In this document: in pieces, positions 17,423 through 25,588 of the stretch | How positions within the stretch are numbered: the stretch's first letter is position 1 | Layout: each line of letters opens with the position of its first letter | Assembly (NCBI GenBank): GCA_965223355.1 | Contig: CBDCWE010000003.1 | Location: forward strand, 372,001 to 436,000 | Reading direction: 5' to 3' | Length of the DNA: 64,000 bases | Source: Tectiglobus sp965223355 | Lineage (GTDB): Bacteria > Pseudomonadota > Alphaproteobacteria > Rhizobiales > Hyphomicrobiaceae | The notes under the pieces: model-generated | The model's database searches: none | What the model saw: only the letters and a program-made list of their open reading frames with translations | What the model was told of the DNA's origin: nothing | Program-made: the position numbers and the translations under genes

Positions 17423-18597
17423 CGACCTCGGCGTTGCCGGCACCGGGCGGCGATCTTCATCACTACGTCAATGACAAGCGGTTTGATCCGCACTCGATCG
17501 AGCAGCTGACCCCGGCGCAGGAGACGGTCTATCTTGCCTCGCAATGGAAACTGATGTGGTGGAAGTTCTGCCGCCATCGCATTGCTGTTGCCTCGGCGGT
17601 TTTTCTCGGCGTGATATATTTCGTGATCCTCATCGCCGAGTTCCTTGCACCCTACAACTATCAGAGCCGGCACATCGCGCACATTTATTCGCCACCGCAG
17701 GCCGTCCACCTGTTCCATGAGGGTCGGTTCGAGGGCCCGTTCGTCTACGGCCTAAACTATCGCCTCAACATGGAAAACCTGAAGCGCGAATACACGGTCG
17801 ACAGGACCAAGATCCAGCACCTGCGATTTTTCTGTCGCGGCGAATCCTACATGTTCTGGGGGTTGATCGAAGCGGACTGGCACCTGTTCTGCCCGGGCGT
17901 GGGCAGCCAGGCGTTTTTGCTCGGCACCGACAAGCTCGGTCATGACATGCTCTCACGCATTATTCACGGCGCCCGGATCTCGCTGACCATCGGCCTGGTT
18001 GGCGTCGCCGTGAGCATCGTCCTCGGCGTCGTGCTCGGCGGGCTTGCCGGCTATTACGGCGGCGTGACCGACGTTCTCGTACAACGCCTGATCGAAGTCC
18101 TGCAAAGCCTCCCGTCAATCCCGTTATGGCTGGTGATCGGCTCGATGGTGCCGATTACGTGGAGCGCACTGACGGTTTATTTCTTCATTACGATCATTCT
18201 CGGCATGATCGAATGGACCGGCCTGGCGCGCGCCGTCAGATCGAAACTGCTGGCGCTGCGCGAGGAGGACTATGTCCTGGCCGCCCAACTGATGGGCGCC
18301 AAGCCGGGCCGGATTATCGGGCGCCATCTGATCCCGGGCTTCACCAGCCATCTGATCGCGTCGGCCTCATTGGCGGTGCCAAGCATGATCCTCGGCGAGA
18401 CGGCGCTGAGCTTTCTTGGTCTCGGCCTTCGAGAACCGATCGTCAGCTGGGGCGTGCTGCTGACGCAGGCCCAGAACATCAACGCGGTCGCGCTTTATCC
18501 ATGGCTGATGCTGCCGGTGATACCCGTCATCCTGGTTGTGCTGGCGTTTAATTTTCTGGGTGACGGCCTGCGGGATGCAGCCGATCCCTACAAATAA
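17419..18597 (+). CDS. ABC transporter permease, DppC/OppC type with large periplasmic insert
   Basis: This 392-residue permease has a long hydrophilic N-terminus (1-52), a first membrane helix at about 53-75, and an unusually long extracytoplasmic segment (about 76-165) before the canonical LLGTDKLGHDMLSRI motif and core helices. The EAA loop reads LREEDYVLAAQLMGAKPGRI. It pairs with the upstream permease and is driven by the fused ATPase. The large insert between helix 1 and the core is shared with permeases that work with long family 5 binding proteins and may contact the ligand protein. This gene closes the operon; about 640 bases without a convincing gene follow. Confidence 0.92.
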   Translation: MTTSALPAPGGDLHHYVNDKRFDPHSIEQLTPAQETVYLASQWKLMWWKFCRHRIAVASAVFLGVIYFVILIAEFLAPYNYQSRHIAHIYSPPQAVHLFHEGRFEGPFVYGLNYRLNMENLKREYTVDRTKIQHLRFFCRGESYMFWGLIEADWHLFCPGVGSQAFLLGTDKLGHDMLSRIIHGARISLTIGLVGVAVSIVLGVVLGGLAGYYGGVTDVLVQRLIEVLQSLPSIPLWLVIGSMVPITWSALTVYFFITIILGMIEWTGLARAVRSKLLALREEDYVLAAQLMGAKPGRIIGRHLIPGFTSHLIASASLAVPSMILGETALSFLGLGLREPIVSWGVLLTQAQNINAVALYPWLMLPVIPVILVVLAFNFLGDGLRDAADPYK

Positions 18598-19240
18598 TAC
18601 CAGCCCGCATAAATATTGACCCACCCCGCAGGGCCGGGCGCTTGTTGCCGCCAGCTACGTTGGGCACCACACGGCGCAAGCCCATCCAATGACACCACCC
18701 CCGGGGCGGCGACGGCACGATCAGCGATTGTACCGCAGCCGATACATTCTACGTTCAACTCGAAATCACGCCTTGACGAACGGGGGGCGGATCTGGTTGG
18801 TCTGAATGTGAGACGAATTGAACGGACCGGCGGGATGGATTGGTCTATAGCTCTTGTTCAGCGTTAGCTCAAACCATCGCGCTCCCGCGCCCGCTCACCC
18901 AAAGCCGATGATCTCGGCGGTGATTGAGCGGCGGCGCGGGCCGGCACGATGATTGCCTGAGGCGAAAATGATCTAGGAGAATGTTTGATCCGATCACGTC
19001 AACACCACGCGGTCGCAGCGGACGCCGAATGGCCGCAAGGCCGGGACAAATACGCCGAGCGATGGCGGTCCAGGTGCCGGTGACGTGATCGGGTTTGTCG
19101 ACTTGACACCCACCAACGATCAACCGCGCCCACGGACGCGCTATGATGTCACGATCGATTGACGCCGGGTCGTGCACGGACCGGGTGGGGGTTGAAGAAC
19201 AGCGAACTTTGCGGGCCCTGAGGCTCGACACAATCGACGA
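18598..19240. other. Gene-free stretch after the first ABC operon
   Basis: No open frame here carries a recognisable motif. The first bases contain ATACCAGCCCGCATAAAT, found again at 27220 right after repeat A. A 120-codon minus-strand frame at 18869-19231 is Arg/Pro/Ser-rich and looks spurious. Confidence 0.5.
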
Positions 19241-19377
19241 TAGAGCAACCTGCCTTTATGCGGAATCGGAACGATCCCGAATAAAGGCAGAAAGTTGCTC
19301 GCCTCTAAAGTGGCGATCATCTTTGTGCTTTAAGTTGGAACCGCAATAACGGTTCCAACTTAAAGCACGATGATCTA
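19241..19377 (+). repeat. Repeat A, full form, upstream of glycosyltransferase 1
   Basis: The 137-bp element runs from TAGAGCAACC to GATGATCTA. It contains the GAGCAAC/GTTGCTC hairpin and then the GTGCTTTAAGTTGGAACC hairpin. It lies in opposite orientation to the copy at 20657-20793 that follows the next gene. Confidence 0.9.
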
Positions 19378-19414
19378 GCGATCCTGCGACGAGCACGGCA
19401 AGACGGGTTGAGAC

Positions 19415-20659
19415 ATGGTCCTGATGCGGCGCAATCGGCATATTCGTGTGCTGATGTACAGCCATGACACATTCGGCTTGGGGCACCTACGCCGCTGCCG
19501 TGAAATTGCGCATGCGCTGGTCGAGCACTTCAAAGGCCTGCATGTCCTGATCGTATCCGGATCGTCGATTGCCGGCGCGTTCGATTTCCGGGCCCGCGTC
19601 GACTTCATCAAGATTCCGAGCGTCATCAAGCTCTACAACGGCGAATATACGTCGCTCTCGAAACACATCGATCTCAGCGAAACGCTGGCAATGCGCCGCT
19701 CGATCATCGAGCATGCCGCGACGCATTTCCGTCCCGACATTTTCATTGTCGACAAAGAACCGCGCGGCTTGCGAGGTGAGCTGGAACCATCCCTGCCAGC
19801 TCTGCAGAAGCAGGGCTGCCACATTGTGCTGGGTTTGCGCGAGGTGCTCGATGAACCGGAGGCCGTCGCGCGGGAGTGGGATAAGCATGACGCCTTGCAC
19901 TGGGTCGACAAGTATTTCGATTCCATCTGGGTTTATGGCTCGGAGGATTTCTGGCACCCGCTGCAAGGCCTCGACCTGCCGCGCGACGTCGAGGAACGCA
20001 TGCGCTATGTCGGTTTTCTGGGGCGCCGCGTGTCACGGCTTAAGAAGTCGTCCATCCAGAATCTACCAGAGCAGTTCATATTGGTGACCGCCGGCGGCGG
20101 CGGTGACGGCAGCCAGCTGATGCGCCAGATCCTCGCTGCCCGCGAGATCGATCGAAAGACAACGTTTCCGCTGGTCATGCTGCTTGGCCCGTTCATGTCC
20201 TCGCGTGACCGTTCCGAGATCGCGCACCGCGCTCGCCGCCTGGAAGACGTCCACGTTTTCGATTTTGACAATCAGATTGAAAGCGTCATGGACCGGGCAA
20301 CGGCGATCATCGCGATGGGCGGCTACAATACGTTCTGTGAGATTATGTCATTCGACAAGCGGACACTGCTGGTGCCGCGAAGACATCCGCGGCGCGAACA
20401 ATTGATCCGTGCCGACAGAGCGGCGCAATTCGGGTTGGTGGATGTTCTCGATCCCGACCATGCCAGCGACCCGCATCGGATGGCGGCGGCACTGGCGGCA
20501 TTGCCGCGGCGTAAGCGGCCCTCGGAGTGCGGATACCGAATCGACCTCGATGGTCTACAGCGCATCGGCAAGATCGTCGGACGCATTATTCGGCGGCGCG
20601 ATCGCGGCCTGCGGGGCGACCGGCCGAGCCGACGTGTGCGGCAGCTGGCAACGGTCTAG
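19415..20659 (+). CDS. Predicted glycosyltransferase (MurG-like GT-B fold), gene 1 of 3
   Basis: The 414-residue protein begins like nucleotide-sugar GT-B enzymes (VLMYSHDTFGLGHLRRCREIA). It carries the C-terminal MurG-type signatures VTAGGGGDGSQLM (about residue 224) and IAMGGYNTFCEIMSFDKRTLLVPR (about residue 305), the usual UDP-sugar binding and glycine-rich regions. It probably adds a sugar to a surface or secreted glycan with the two glycosyltransferases at 21047 and 22339; gene 3 is a distant relative. The gene is framed by inverted copies of repeat A, and its TAG stop is the first three bases of the downstream copy. The ATG has only a weak ribosome site. The acceptor is unknown. Confidence 0.8.
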   Translation: MVLMRRNRHIRVLMYSHDTFGLGHLRRCREIAHALVEHFKGLHVLIVSGSSIAGAFDFRARVDFIKIPSVIKLYNGEYTSLSKHIDLSETLAMRRSIIEHAATHFRPDIFIVDKEPRGLRGELEPSLPALQKQGCHIVLGLREVLDEPEAVAREWDKHDALHWVDKYFDSIWVYGSEDFWHPLQGLDLPRDVEERMRYVGFLGRRVSRLKKSSIQNLPEQFILVTAGGGGDGSQLMRQILAAREIDRKTTFPLVMLLGPFMSSRDRSEIAHRARRLEDVHVFDFDNQIESVMDRATAIIAMGGYNTFCEIMSFDKRTLLVPRRHPRREQLIRADRAAQFGLVDVLDPDHASDPHRMAAALAALPRRKRPSECGYRIDLDGLQRIGKIVGRIIRRRDRGLRGDRPSRRVRQLATV

Positions 20660-20793
20660 ATTATCTTTGTGCTTTAAGTTGGAACCGCTATTGCGGTTCC
20701 AACTTAAAGCACAAAGATGATCGCCACTTTAGAGGCGAGCAACCTGCCTTTATTCGGGATCGTTCCGATTCCGAATAAAGGCAAGTTGCTCTA
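20657..20793 (-). repeat. Repeat A, full form, inverted, overlapping the stop of glycosyltransferase 1
   Basis: This 137-bp copy is reversed relative to 19241-19377. Its first bases (TAG) supply the stop codon of the upstream gene. Repeat B starts five bases after it. Confidence 0.9.
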
Positions 20794-20798
20794 GGAAA

Positions 20799-20966
20799 CC
20801 TCTGAACACGTCACGGGTTTCCAAAGGGCGGGCCCTTTGGTCGGGTTGTCAGGGCTGAGAGCCCTGACATATCGCCGCGTTGCGGCGATCCTTGAGGGGC
20901 TTGTCTGCCTCTCAAACACCCCGACCAGGGGATCATCCCCTGGACCCCCGGACTTGGTCAGAAGGT
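20799..20966. repeat. Repeat B, full copy (multi-hairpin element)
   Basis: The element opens with CCTCTGAAC and holds consecutive hairpins: CCAAAGGGC/GCCCTTTGG, GTCAGGGC/GCCCTGAC, ATCGCCGC/GCGGCGAT, a GAGGGGC/GCCTCTC pair and CCAGGGGAT/ATCCCCTGG. It ends near GACTTGGTCAGAAGG, an imperfect inverse of the left end. No protein is encoded. Confidence 0.88.
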
Positions 20967-21046
20967 GCCTGGGGTTCGGACCTGATGGGTGTTGGAGCCG
21001 GTGTGTGGCAGAGCCGGCTGCCAGTTTTTGAGCAGGGAGAAGAGCG

Positions 21047-22342
21047 ATGACCGGGATAACCGCCGTCATACTCAAGGGCTATCCCCGCTTGTCGGAAACC
21101 TTCATTGCTCAAGAGCTGCGCGGCCTCGAACGATTGGGCCACGCGCTGGTGCTCTACCCCATGCGCCAGCCACGCGATGCCACGCGCCATCCCGTGCACG
21201 ACGAGATCGAAGCGCCCGTACACTATCTGCCGGAGTATCTGCGGCGCGAACCGGGGCGTGTGATCGGCGCCGTGCTGAGGCTCGCCTGGCGGCCAGGGTT
21301 CTGGCGCGCGGCGTTGACCTGGCTCGGTGATCTTGCTCGCGAACCAACCCGCAACCGCATTCGCCGGTTCGGGCAGGGTTGCGTCCTTGCAGCGGAGTTA
21401 CCAGGCGAGGTTACCCGGCTCCACGCGCATTTCATTCATACGCCGGCGAGCGTCACGCAGTACGCCAGCATGATCACCGGCCTGGAGTGGACCTGCTCGG
21501 CCCATGCCAAGGATATCTGGACCTCGCCGGACTGGGATCTCCGGCCCAAGCTCAGATCGGCGGGCTGGGTTGCAACATGCACGGCCGTCGGCCATGCCCA
21601 TCTGCAAGGTTTGTGTGATCAACCGGGCAAGGTGCATCTCGTCTACCATGGTCTCGACCTGCAACGCTTTGGCCATGACGAGCGACCAGCTTCTCGGCGC
21701 GACGGTCATGATCGCCAGGCGCCAGTGCGGCTGATCAGCGTCGGCCGAGCGGTCGAGAAGAAGGGGTTCGATACGCTGCTCGATGCCCTCGCTCGCCTCC
21801 CCGCGGATCTGCATTGGCGGTGGACGCATATTGGTGGCGGCGACAAGGCGGCCGAGCTCAAACAACACTGTGCGACCCTCGGGCTCGACCACCGCGTTGC
21901 CTGGCTTGGTGCGCAGGACCAGGCGCGTATCATCGCTGCCTATCGCGCGTCGGACCTGTTTGTGCTGCCCTGTCGGATCGGCGCCGACGGTGATCGCGAC
22001 GGTCTTCCCAACGTGCTGGTTGAAGCGCAAAGCCAGGGTCTTGCCTGTATCTCGACACCGATCTCGGCAATCCCGGAACTGATCAGCCCCGAGGTCAACG
22101 GTGCACTGGTCGCGCCCGATAACCCGGACGAGCTGGCCGCGGCCATGGCCCGATTGATCCGCAACCCCGGCCTGCGGGACGCGTTCGGGCGTGCCGGTGA
22201 AGCACGCGTGCGCAGCGCCTTCGACCATAACGTCGGCATCCGCCAACTCGATGCTCTGTTTCGCTCCGGCGCGCTTGATACCGTCAAGCCGACAGAACAG
22301 CACGTCGGCGACGGCAAGCCGGTTGCCGGGGCAGTGCGGTGA
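21047..22342 (+). CDS. Glycosyltransferase family 4 protein (colanic-acid/exopolysaccharide type), gene 2 of 3
   Basis: The 431-residue GT-B enzyme has the N-terminal LKGYPRLSETFIAQELRGLE motif typical of WcaL/EpsE-like transferases. The central HAHFIHTPASVTQYASMITG stretch is followed by the family 4 C-terminal domain: LISVGRAVEKKGFDTLLDAL near residue 229, then a late VLPCRIGADGDRDGLPNVLVEA-type region with the conserved E-x7-E. A GGGAG ribosome site precedes the ATG. Its stop overlaps the GTG start of gene 3 (GTGA), so the two are cotranslated. Together the three transferases point to assembly of an extracellular polysaccharide, but no polymerase, flippase or exporter is nearby. Confidence 0.88.
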   Translation: MTGITAVILKGYPRLSETFIAQELRGLERLGHALVLYPMRQPRDATRHPVHDEIEAPVHYLPEYLRREPGRVIGAVLRLAWRPGFWRAALTWLGDLAREPTRNRIRRFGQGCVLAAELPGEVTRLHAHFIHTPASVTQYASMITGLEWTCSAHAKDIWTSPDWDLRPKLRSAGWVATCTAVGHAHLQGLCDQPGKVHLVYHGLDLQRFGHDERPASRRDGHDRQAPVRLISVGRAVEKKGFDTLLDALARLPADLHWRWTHIGGGDKAAELKQHCATLGLDHRVAWLGAQDQARIIAAYRASDLFVLPCRIGADGDRDGLPNVLVEAQSQGLACISTPISAIPELISPEVNGALVAPDNPDELAAAMARLIRNPGLRDAFGRAGEARVRSAFDHNVGIRQLDALFRSGALDTVKPTEQHVGDGKPVAGAVR

Positions 22343-23487
22343 GCCTCAGCATACTGATCTATGTCATGCATTTGCAGGGCGTCGGCCACGTTGTCAGAGC
22401 TTCACGGATCGCCGAACGCCTGGCGGGCGAGGGTATCGACGTCGTGCTCGTTCTCGGCGGCATGCCGCTCGCGGGGTTCCATCCGACCGGTGTCGAGACC
22501 GTGCAACTGCCGGCGTTGCGCATTGCCGGTGACAGTTATCGGACGCTACGCACGGCCGACGGGCAACCGGTGGACGCGGCTTACCGGCGTGCGCGCTTTG
22601 CTCGGCTTGAACGGGCGTTCGCGGCGAGCCGGCCGCAAATCGTTATGATTGAGGCCTACCCGTTCGATCGCCCGCAAATGGATTTTGAGCTCGTGCCGTT
22701 CCTGGATGCGGTTGTGGCGGTGCGGCCGCGGCCGTTGATCGTGTCGTCGATCCGTGACATCCTGCAGCGCAAGGACAAGCCGCAACGTGACGCCAGGGCA
22801 CTTGAGCTTCTCAAGACTTACTTCGATCACGTTCTCGTTCACGGCGACCCGCGCTTCGCAGTGCTTGACGATAGCTTCCGCCACGCTGACGAGATCGCCG
22901 CGATTGTGCACTACACGGGTATGATCGCAGCGCCAGCGCTACCGCCCATTGCCGCGCCCCGCTATGATGTGATCGTCTCGGCCGGCGGCGGCACGACGGC
23001 CAAGCACGTCCTCACCGCCGCGATTGCGGCCAAGCCGCTGACGCCGTTCGCAAACGACCGTTGGGTTGTCACGCTCGGCCACAACATTCCGGACACGACG
23101 ATCGCGGCAGTGCAGGCGGCCGGCGCTGCTGCACAGATCGACGTCGTCGATTTCCTGCCCGAGCTGGGCCGCCATCTGGTCAGCGCCAAGCTGTCGATTT
23201 CGCAGTGCGGTTATAACACCGCCGTTGATCTCCTGAAGGCCGGCTGCCCGGCCGTGCTCTGTCCTTACACCGGCGCCAATCAGAACGAGCAATTGCGCCG
23301 GGCCGAGCTGATGGACGGGCGCGGACTTGCCGTGTTGCTGCGTGAGGATGAGCTGTCGCCGACAGCCCTTGCCCAGGCCGTCGATCGGGCCGTGGCCCTG
23401 CCCCCTGCAAGCCTCGACATCGACCTCGACGGTGCCGCCAACACGGCGCGCGTCCTGCGCGAAATCGCCGACCATCAACCCGCCTGA
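22339..23487 (+). CDS. Predicted glycosyltransferase (MurG-like GT-B fold), gene 3 of 3
   Basis: The GTG start at 22339 overlaps the preceding stop by four bases. The 382-residue product starts LIYVMHLQGVGHVVRASRIAE, a counterpart of the GLGHLRRCREIA motif in gene 1. The C-terminal donor-binding signatures are VSAGGGTTAKHVL (about 213) and ISQCGYNTAVDLLKAGCPAV (about 288). It likely uses a nucleotide sugar such as UDP-GlcNAc. The repeated pairing of two MurG-like enzymes with a family 4 enzyme suggests a conserved glycan module. The product is unknown. The sequence after the stop has no hairpin terminator. Confidence 0.82.
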   Translation: MSLSILIYVMHLQGVGHVVRASRIAERLAGEGIDVVLVLGGMPLAGFHPTGVETVQLPALRIAGDSYRTLRTADGQPVDAAYRRARFARLERAFAASRPQIVMIEAYPFDRPQMDFELVPFLDAVVAVRPRPLIVSSIRDILQRKDKPQRDARALELLKTYFDHVLVHGDPRFAVLDDSFRHADEIAAIVHYTGMIAAPALPPIAAPRYDVIVSAGGGTTAKHVLTAAIAAKPLTPFANDRWVVTLGHNIPDTTIAAVQAAGAAAQIDVVDFLPELGRHLVSAKLSISQCGYNTAVDLLKAGCPAVLCPYTGANQNEQLRRAELMDGRGLAVLLREDELSPTALAQAVDRAVALPPASLDIDLDGAANTARVLREIADHQPA

Positions 23488-23898
23488 TCGCAGGTGATCG
23501 TGGCGCAGACATAAGACCGCCTCCGCACCGACAAGACATCTCAACACTCCCAAAAGATGACCATTGCCGTCAACGGTGAAGCCTTGTGCAGGCCACTACC
23601 GCGCTCGGCAGCGCTGCACGATCACGCCGGACATGAACGCGCGCCGGCATGCGTCGCCATAACGCCCACGCCCACGCCCACGCCCCCGACCCCGGCCCCG
23701 GCGGCAGGGCCGGGCGTCCGAGTGCGTGCTGAAAAAGGCACGCGGATGTGGCGTTTGCACCGTAACCGCACAAATTGGCTTGAGCAGACGGTCTGCCCTT
23801 CATACTGTCCGATTGGAATTGAAATTCAGCAGTCCAATGGAATCAACGCAACTTGGCGCTACCGCAACGGCGGTGGAGGCGAGTTGGGGGTGGTTGAT
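23488..23898. other. Upstream region of the TerB-like gene, with (ACGCCC)4 simple repeat
   Basis: The frame stays open from 23557, but its translation is Pro/Thr-rich because of the ACGCCC repeat (23662-23685) and shows no domain. I treat the stretch as non-coding leader. Confidence 0.45.
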
Positions 23899-24423
23899 AT
23901 GCATATCTTGATGTCGATTTTGGGAGCGCTCGGGGTCTTACTTTTGATATTGTGGCGCATGCAGCAGGCTGCACATGTCGCCCGCGGCCTGGGAGACGCG
24001 GCCGCGGACGCGCGCGGTTTGTTCCGCCGTTGGCAGTGGCGGCGAAAAGCGCAGGTTAATCCACTCGATTTGATTTCTGATCCGCGCGAGGCGGCTACGG
24101 CAATGATGGTGGCCGTGGCTCAGGCCGATGGCCTGCTGAGCGAAGTTGAACGCGACGTGATAATCAACCAAATCCGTAGCGCCTTTAAGGCGACCGAAAG
24201 GCAGGCTGATGAGTTGCTTGCCGCGGCGCGCTGGCACATTCGTGAAGGCGTTGATCTGGCAGAAATCTTCCGCCGGCTAGCGCCGTTGATTGTCCGTCAG
24301 TGCACCGAAGCAGAACAGCGGCAATTGATTTCCATGTTGGACGCGGTCGCAAACGCAGACGGTCAGCCAGACCCGATCATCGCGCAAGACGTCGCGCGCC
24401 TTGGCCAGGCGTTTCGAGGATAA
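23899..24423 (+). CDS. Membrane-anchored TerB-like domain protein
   Basis: I start the gene at the ATG at 23899, with GGGGG eight bases upstream; longer in-frame readings add 114 residues of simple-repeat sequence. The 174-residue product has one N-terminal transmembrane helix (about 4-20, ILMSILGALGVLLLILW) and a basic linker. A helical TerB/DjlA-like domain follows, with AMMVAVAQADGLLSEVERD and MLDAVANADGQPD; the paired acidic DG loops are the usual TerB features. TerB domains occur in tellurite-resistance and envelope-stress proteins and often bind metal. No tellurite operon is nearby, so a housekeeping envelope role is more likely. Confidence 0.65.
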   Translation: MHILMSILGALGVLLLILWRMQQAAHVARGLGDAAADARGLFRRWQWRRKAQVNPLDLISDPREAATAMMVAVAQADGLLSEVERDVIINQIRSAFKATERQADELLAAARWHIREGVDLAEIFRRLAPLIVRQCTEAEQRQLISMLDAVANADGQPDPIIAQDVARLGQAFRG

Positions 24424-24495
24424 CCGCCGTCGTCCGTGCGCGGTGCACTGTGCCCGGTGCTGCGCGCCCGCCTCGCCAGCCAACGACACGATGAT

Positions 24496-25134
24496 CTAGG
24501 CGGAAGCGGTGAAACGCGGCCAGCTGCCGGCGAACGGTTGCTGGAGAGCACGTTCAACCATCTCCAAACGGTCCTGACCGTAGAACATGTCGCCGTCAAC
24601 GAAGTAGGTCGGCGAACCGAACACCGAGCGGGCTATGGCTTCCTCGGTGTTGGCGAGGAATTGCGCTTGGATGTCGGCGTTACGGGCCCGGGCGAGCAGC
24701 GCTGCAGCGTCGTAACCGCTGGCGGTTGCAAGTGCTGCCAAGGTTGCAGGATCGGCGTGATCGGCATCATCGCGCCAGTGAGCCTCGAGGATGGCGTGCG
24801 CCAGAGCATCGCCGTTTTGGCCGGCATCGACGGCGGCGATGATCATGCCGCTCGATAGCGATAGATCATTGTCGTGGTGAGTGGGGCGAAAGCCGACGGC
24901 CGGTACGCCGCGATATTCGGACCAGCGCTCGATTTCGCGGCCAAAAAAGTAGGCACGGTGGGCGTCGGAAAAGCCCGAGAAACCTTCCCCGCGCGCTGCC
25001 TTCATCACCGGGCCGAGGTTGACCGGGCGGTGCACAATCCGGCGGCCGGCGGCCATCGCAATCTCCATCAGGCGGGCCGAGCCAAGATAGGCGAAGGCGG
25101 AGTGCGTGGAATAGAAGTACTCGATTGCGGACAT
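24496..25134 (-). CDS. DsbA-family protein, 2-hydroxychromene-2-carboxylate isomerase-like
   Basis: The start at 25134 has a GGGAAGG ribosome site and gives a 212-residue protein beginning MSAIEYFYSTHSAFAYLGSA. This matches the thioredoxin-like first strand and the conserved S of the kappa-GST/HCCA isomerase family (FYxSxxSPYxYL). The family's C-terminal motif appears as SVFGSPTYFVDGDMFYGQDRL with the cis-Pro loop. Members isomerise naphthalene-pathway intermediates with glutathione or act as GST-like oxidoreductases. No aromatic-degradation genes are close, so the substrate is open. Its TAG stop lies in a small piece of repeat A (CACGATGATCTAG), echoing the situation at 20657. Confidence 0.82.
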   Translation of the reverse strand: MSAIEYFYSTHSAFAYLGSARLMEIAMAAGRRIVHRPVNLGPVMKAARGEGFSGFSDAHRAYFFGREIERWSEYRGVPAVGFRPTHHDNDLSLSSGMIIAAVDAGQNGDALAHAILEAHWRDDADHADPATLAALATASGYDAAALLARARNADIQAQFLANTEEAIARSVFGSPTYFVDGDMFYGQDRLEMVERALQQPFAGSWPRFTASA

Positions 25135-25180
25135 GGCGAACCTTCCCTTTGAACTTTTGTAGCGTTTCAGAGTTAAGGAT

Positions 25181-25252
25181 CCTCTGATCAAGTCTCAGGC
25201 TTCTAAAGGGTCCAGCCCTTTGCAAACCTGAGACGTGTTCGGAGGTTCCTAG
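25181..25252. repeat. Repeat B, minimal copy with ends and one hairpin
   Basis: CCTCTGATCAAGTCTCAGG and CCTGAGACGTGTTCGGAGG form matched ends around a single AAAGGG/CCCTTT hairpin. The four inner hairpins of the full element are missing. The end continues into an AGATCATCGTGCT piece of repeat A. Confidence 0.75.
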
Positions 25253-25588
25253 ATCATCGTGCTCCCCGGGCTTGCGCCTCCGGTCGCACCCGCCTCGACC
25301 AGGGGTGCCAGTATCGCAGGTCGTGGACCACGGACATGCAGGCGACCACGCGCCCTCAGTATGCTACGGGTCATGCCGTTGTCTATGCCCCCGGGGGCCG
25401 ACCAAACCAACCGAAATCATTGCCGCAATGGCCTCCCTCACATGATCGCTGCGAACGGTCATGCCGGCCTATCATGCCGGCAAAATCTCAGATCGCGACA
25501 ACCAAAGCGTGACTGACCGCACCTTGCGACCTATATCGGAGGCAACACATCATTGTTCTTCACACTCATTGACGAGGCCAGCACCGTC
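25253..25588. other. Leader region of selO
   Basis: No gene is seen. A TTG start at 25553 with GGAGG ten bases before it is in frame with selO and would add 12 residues, so the true start may lie here. Confidence 0.4.

Noticed and set aside
18869..19231. 120-codon minus-strand frame
   Set aside because: Arg/Pro/Ser-rich with no motif or ribosome site, in a repeat-bearing intergenic region.
19241..20793. Composite transposon carrying glycosyltransferase 1
   Set aside because: No transposase, no target duplication, and the repeats also occur singly elsewhere. Only the inverted arrangement is reported.
20657..20966. Repeats A and B considered as a CRISPR array
   Set aside because: Copies are dispersed over 50 kb, differ in length and orientation, and have no spacers or cas genes.
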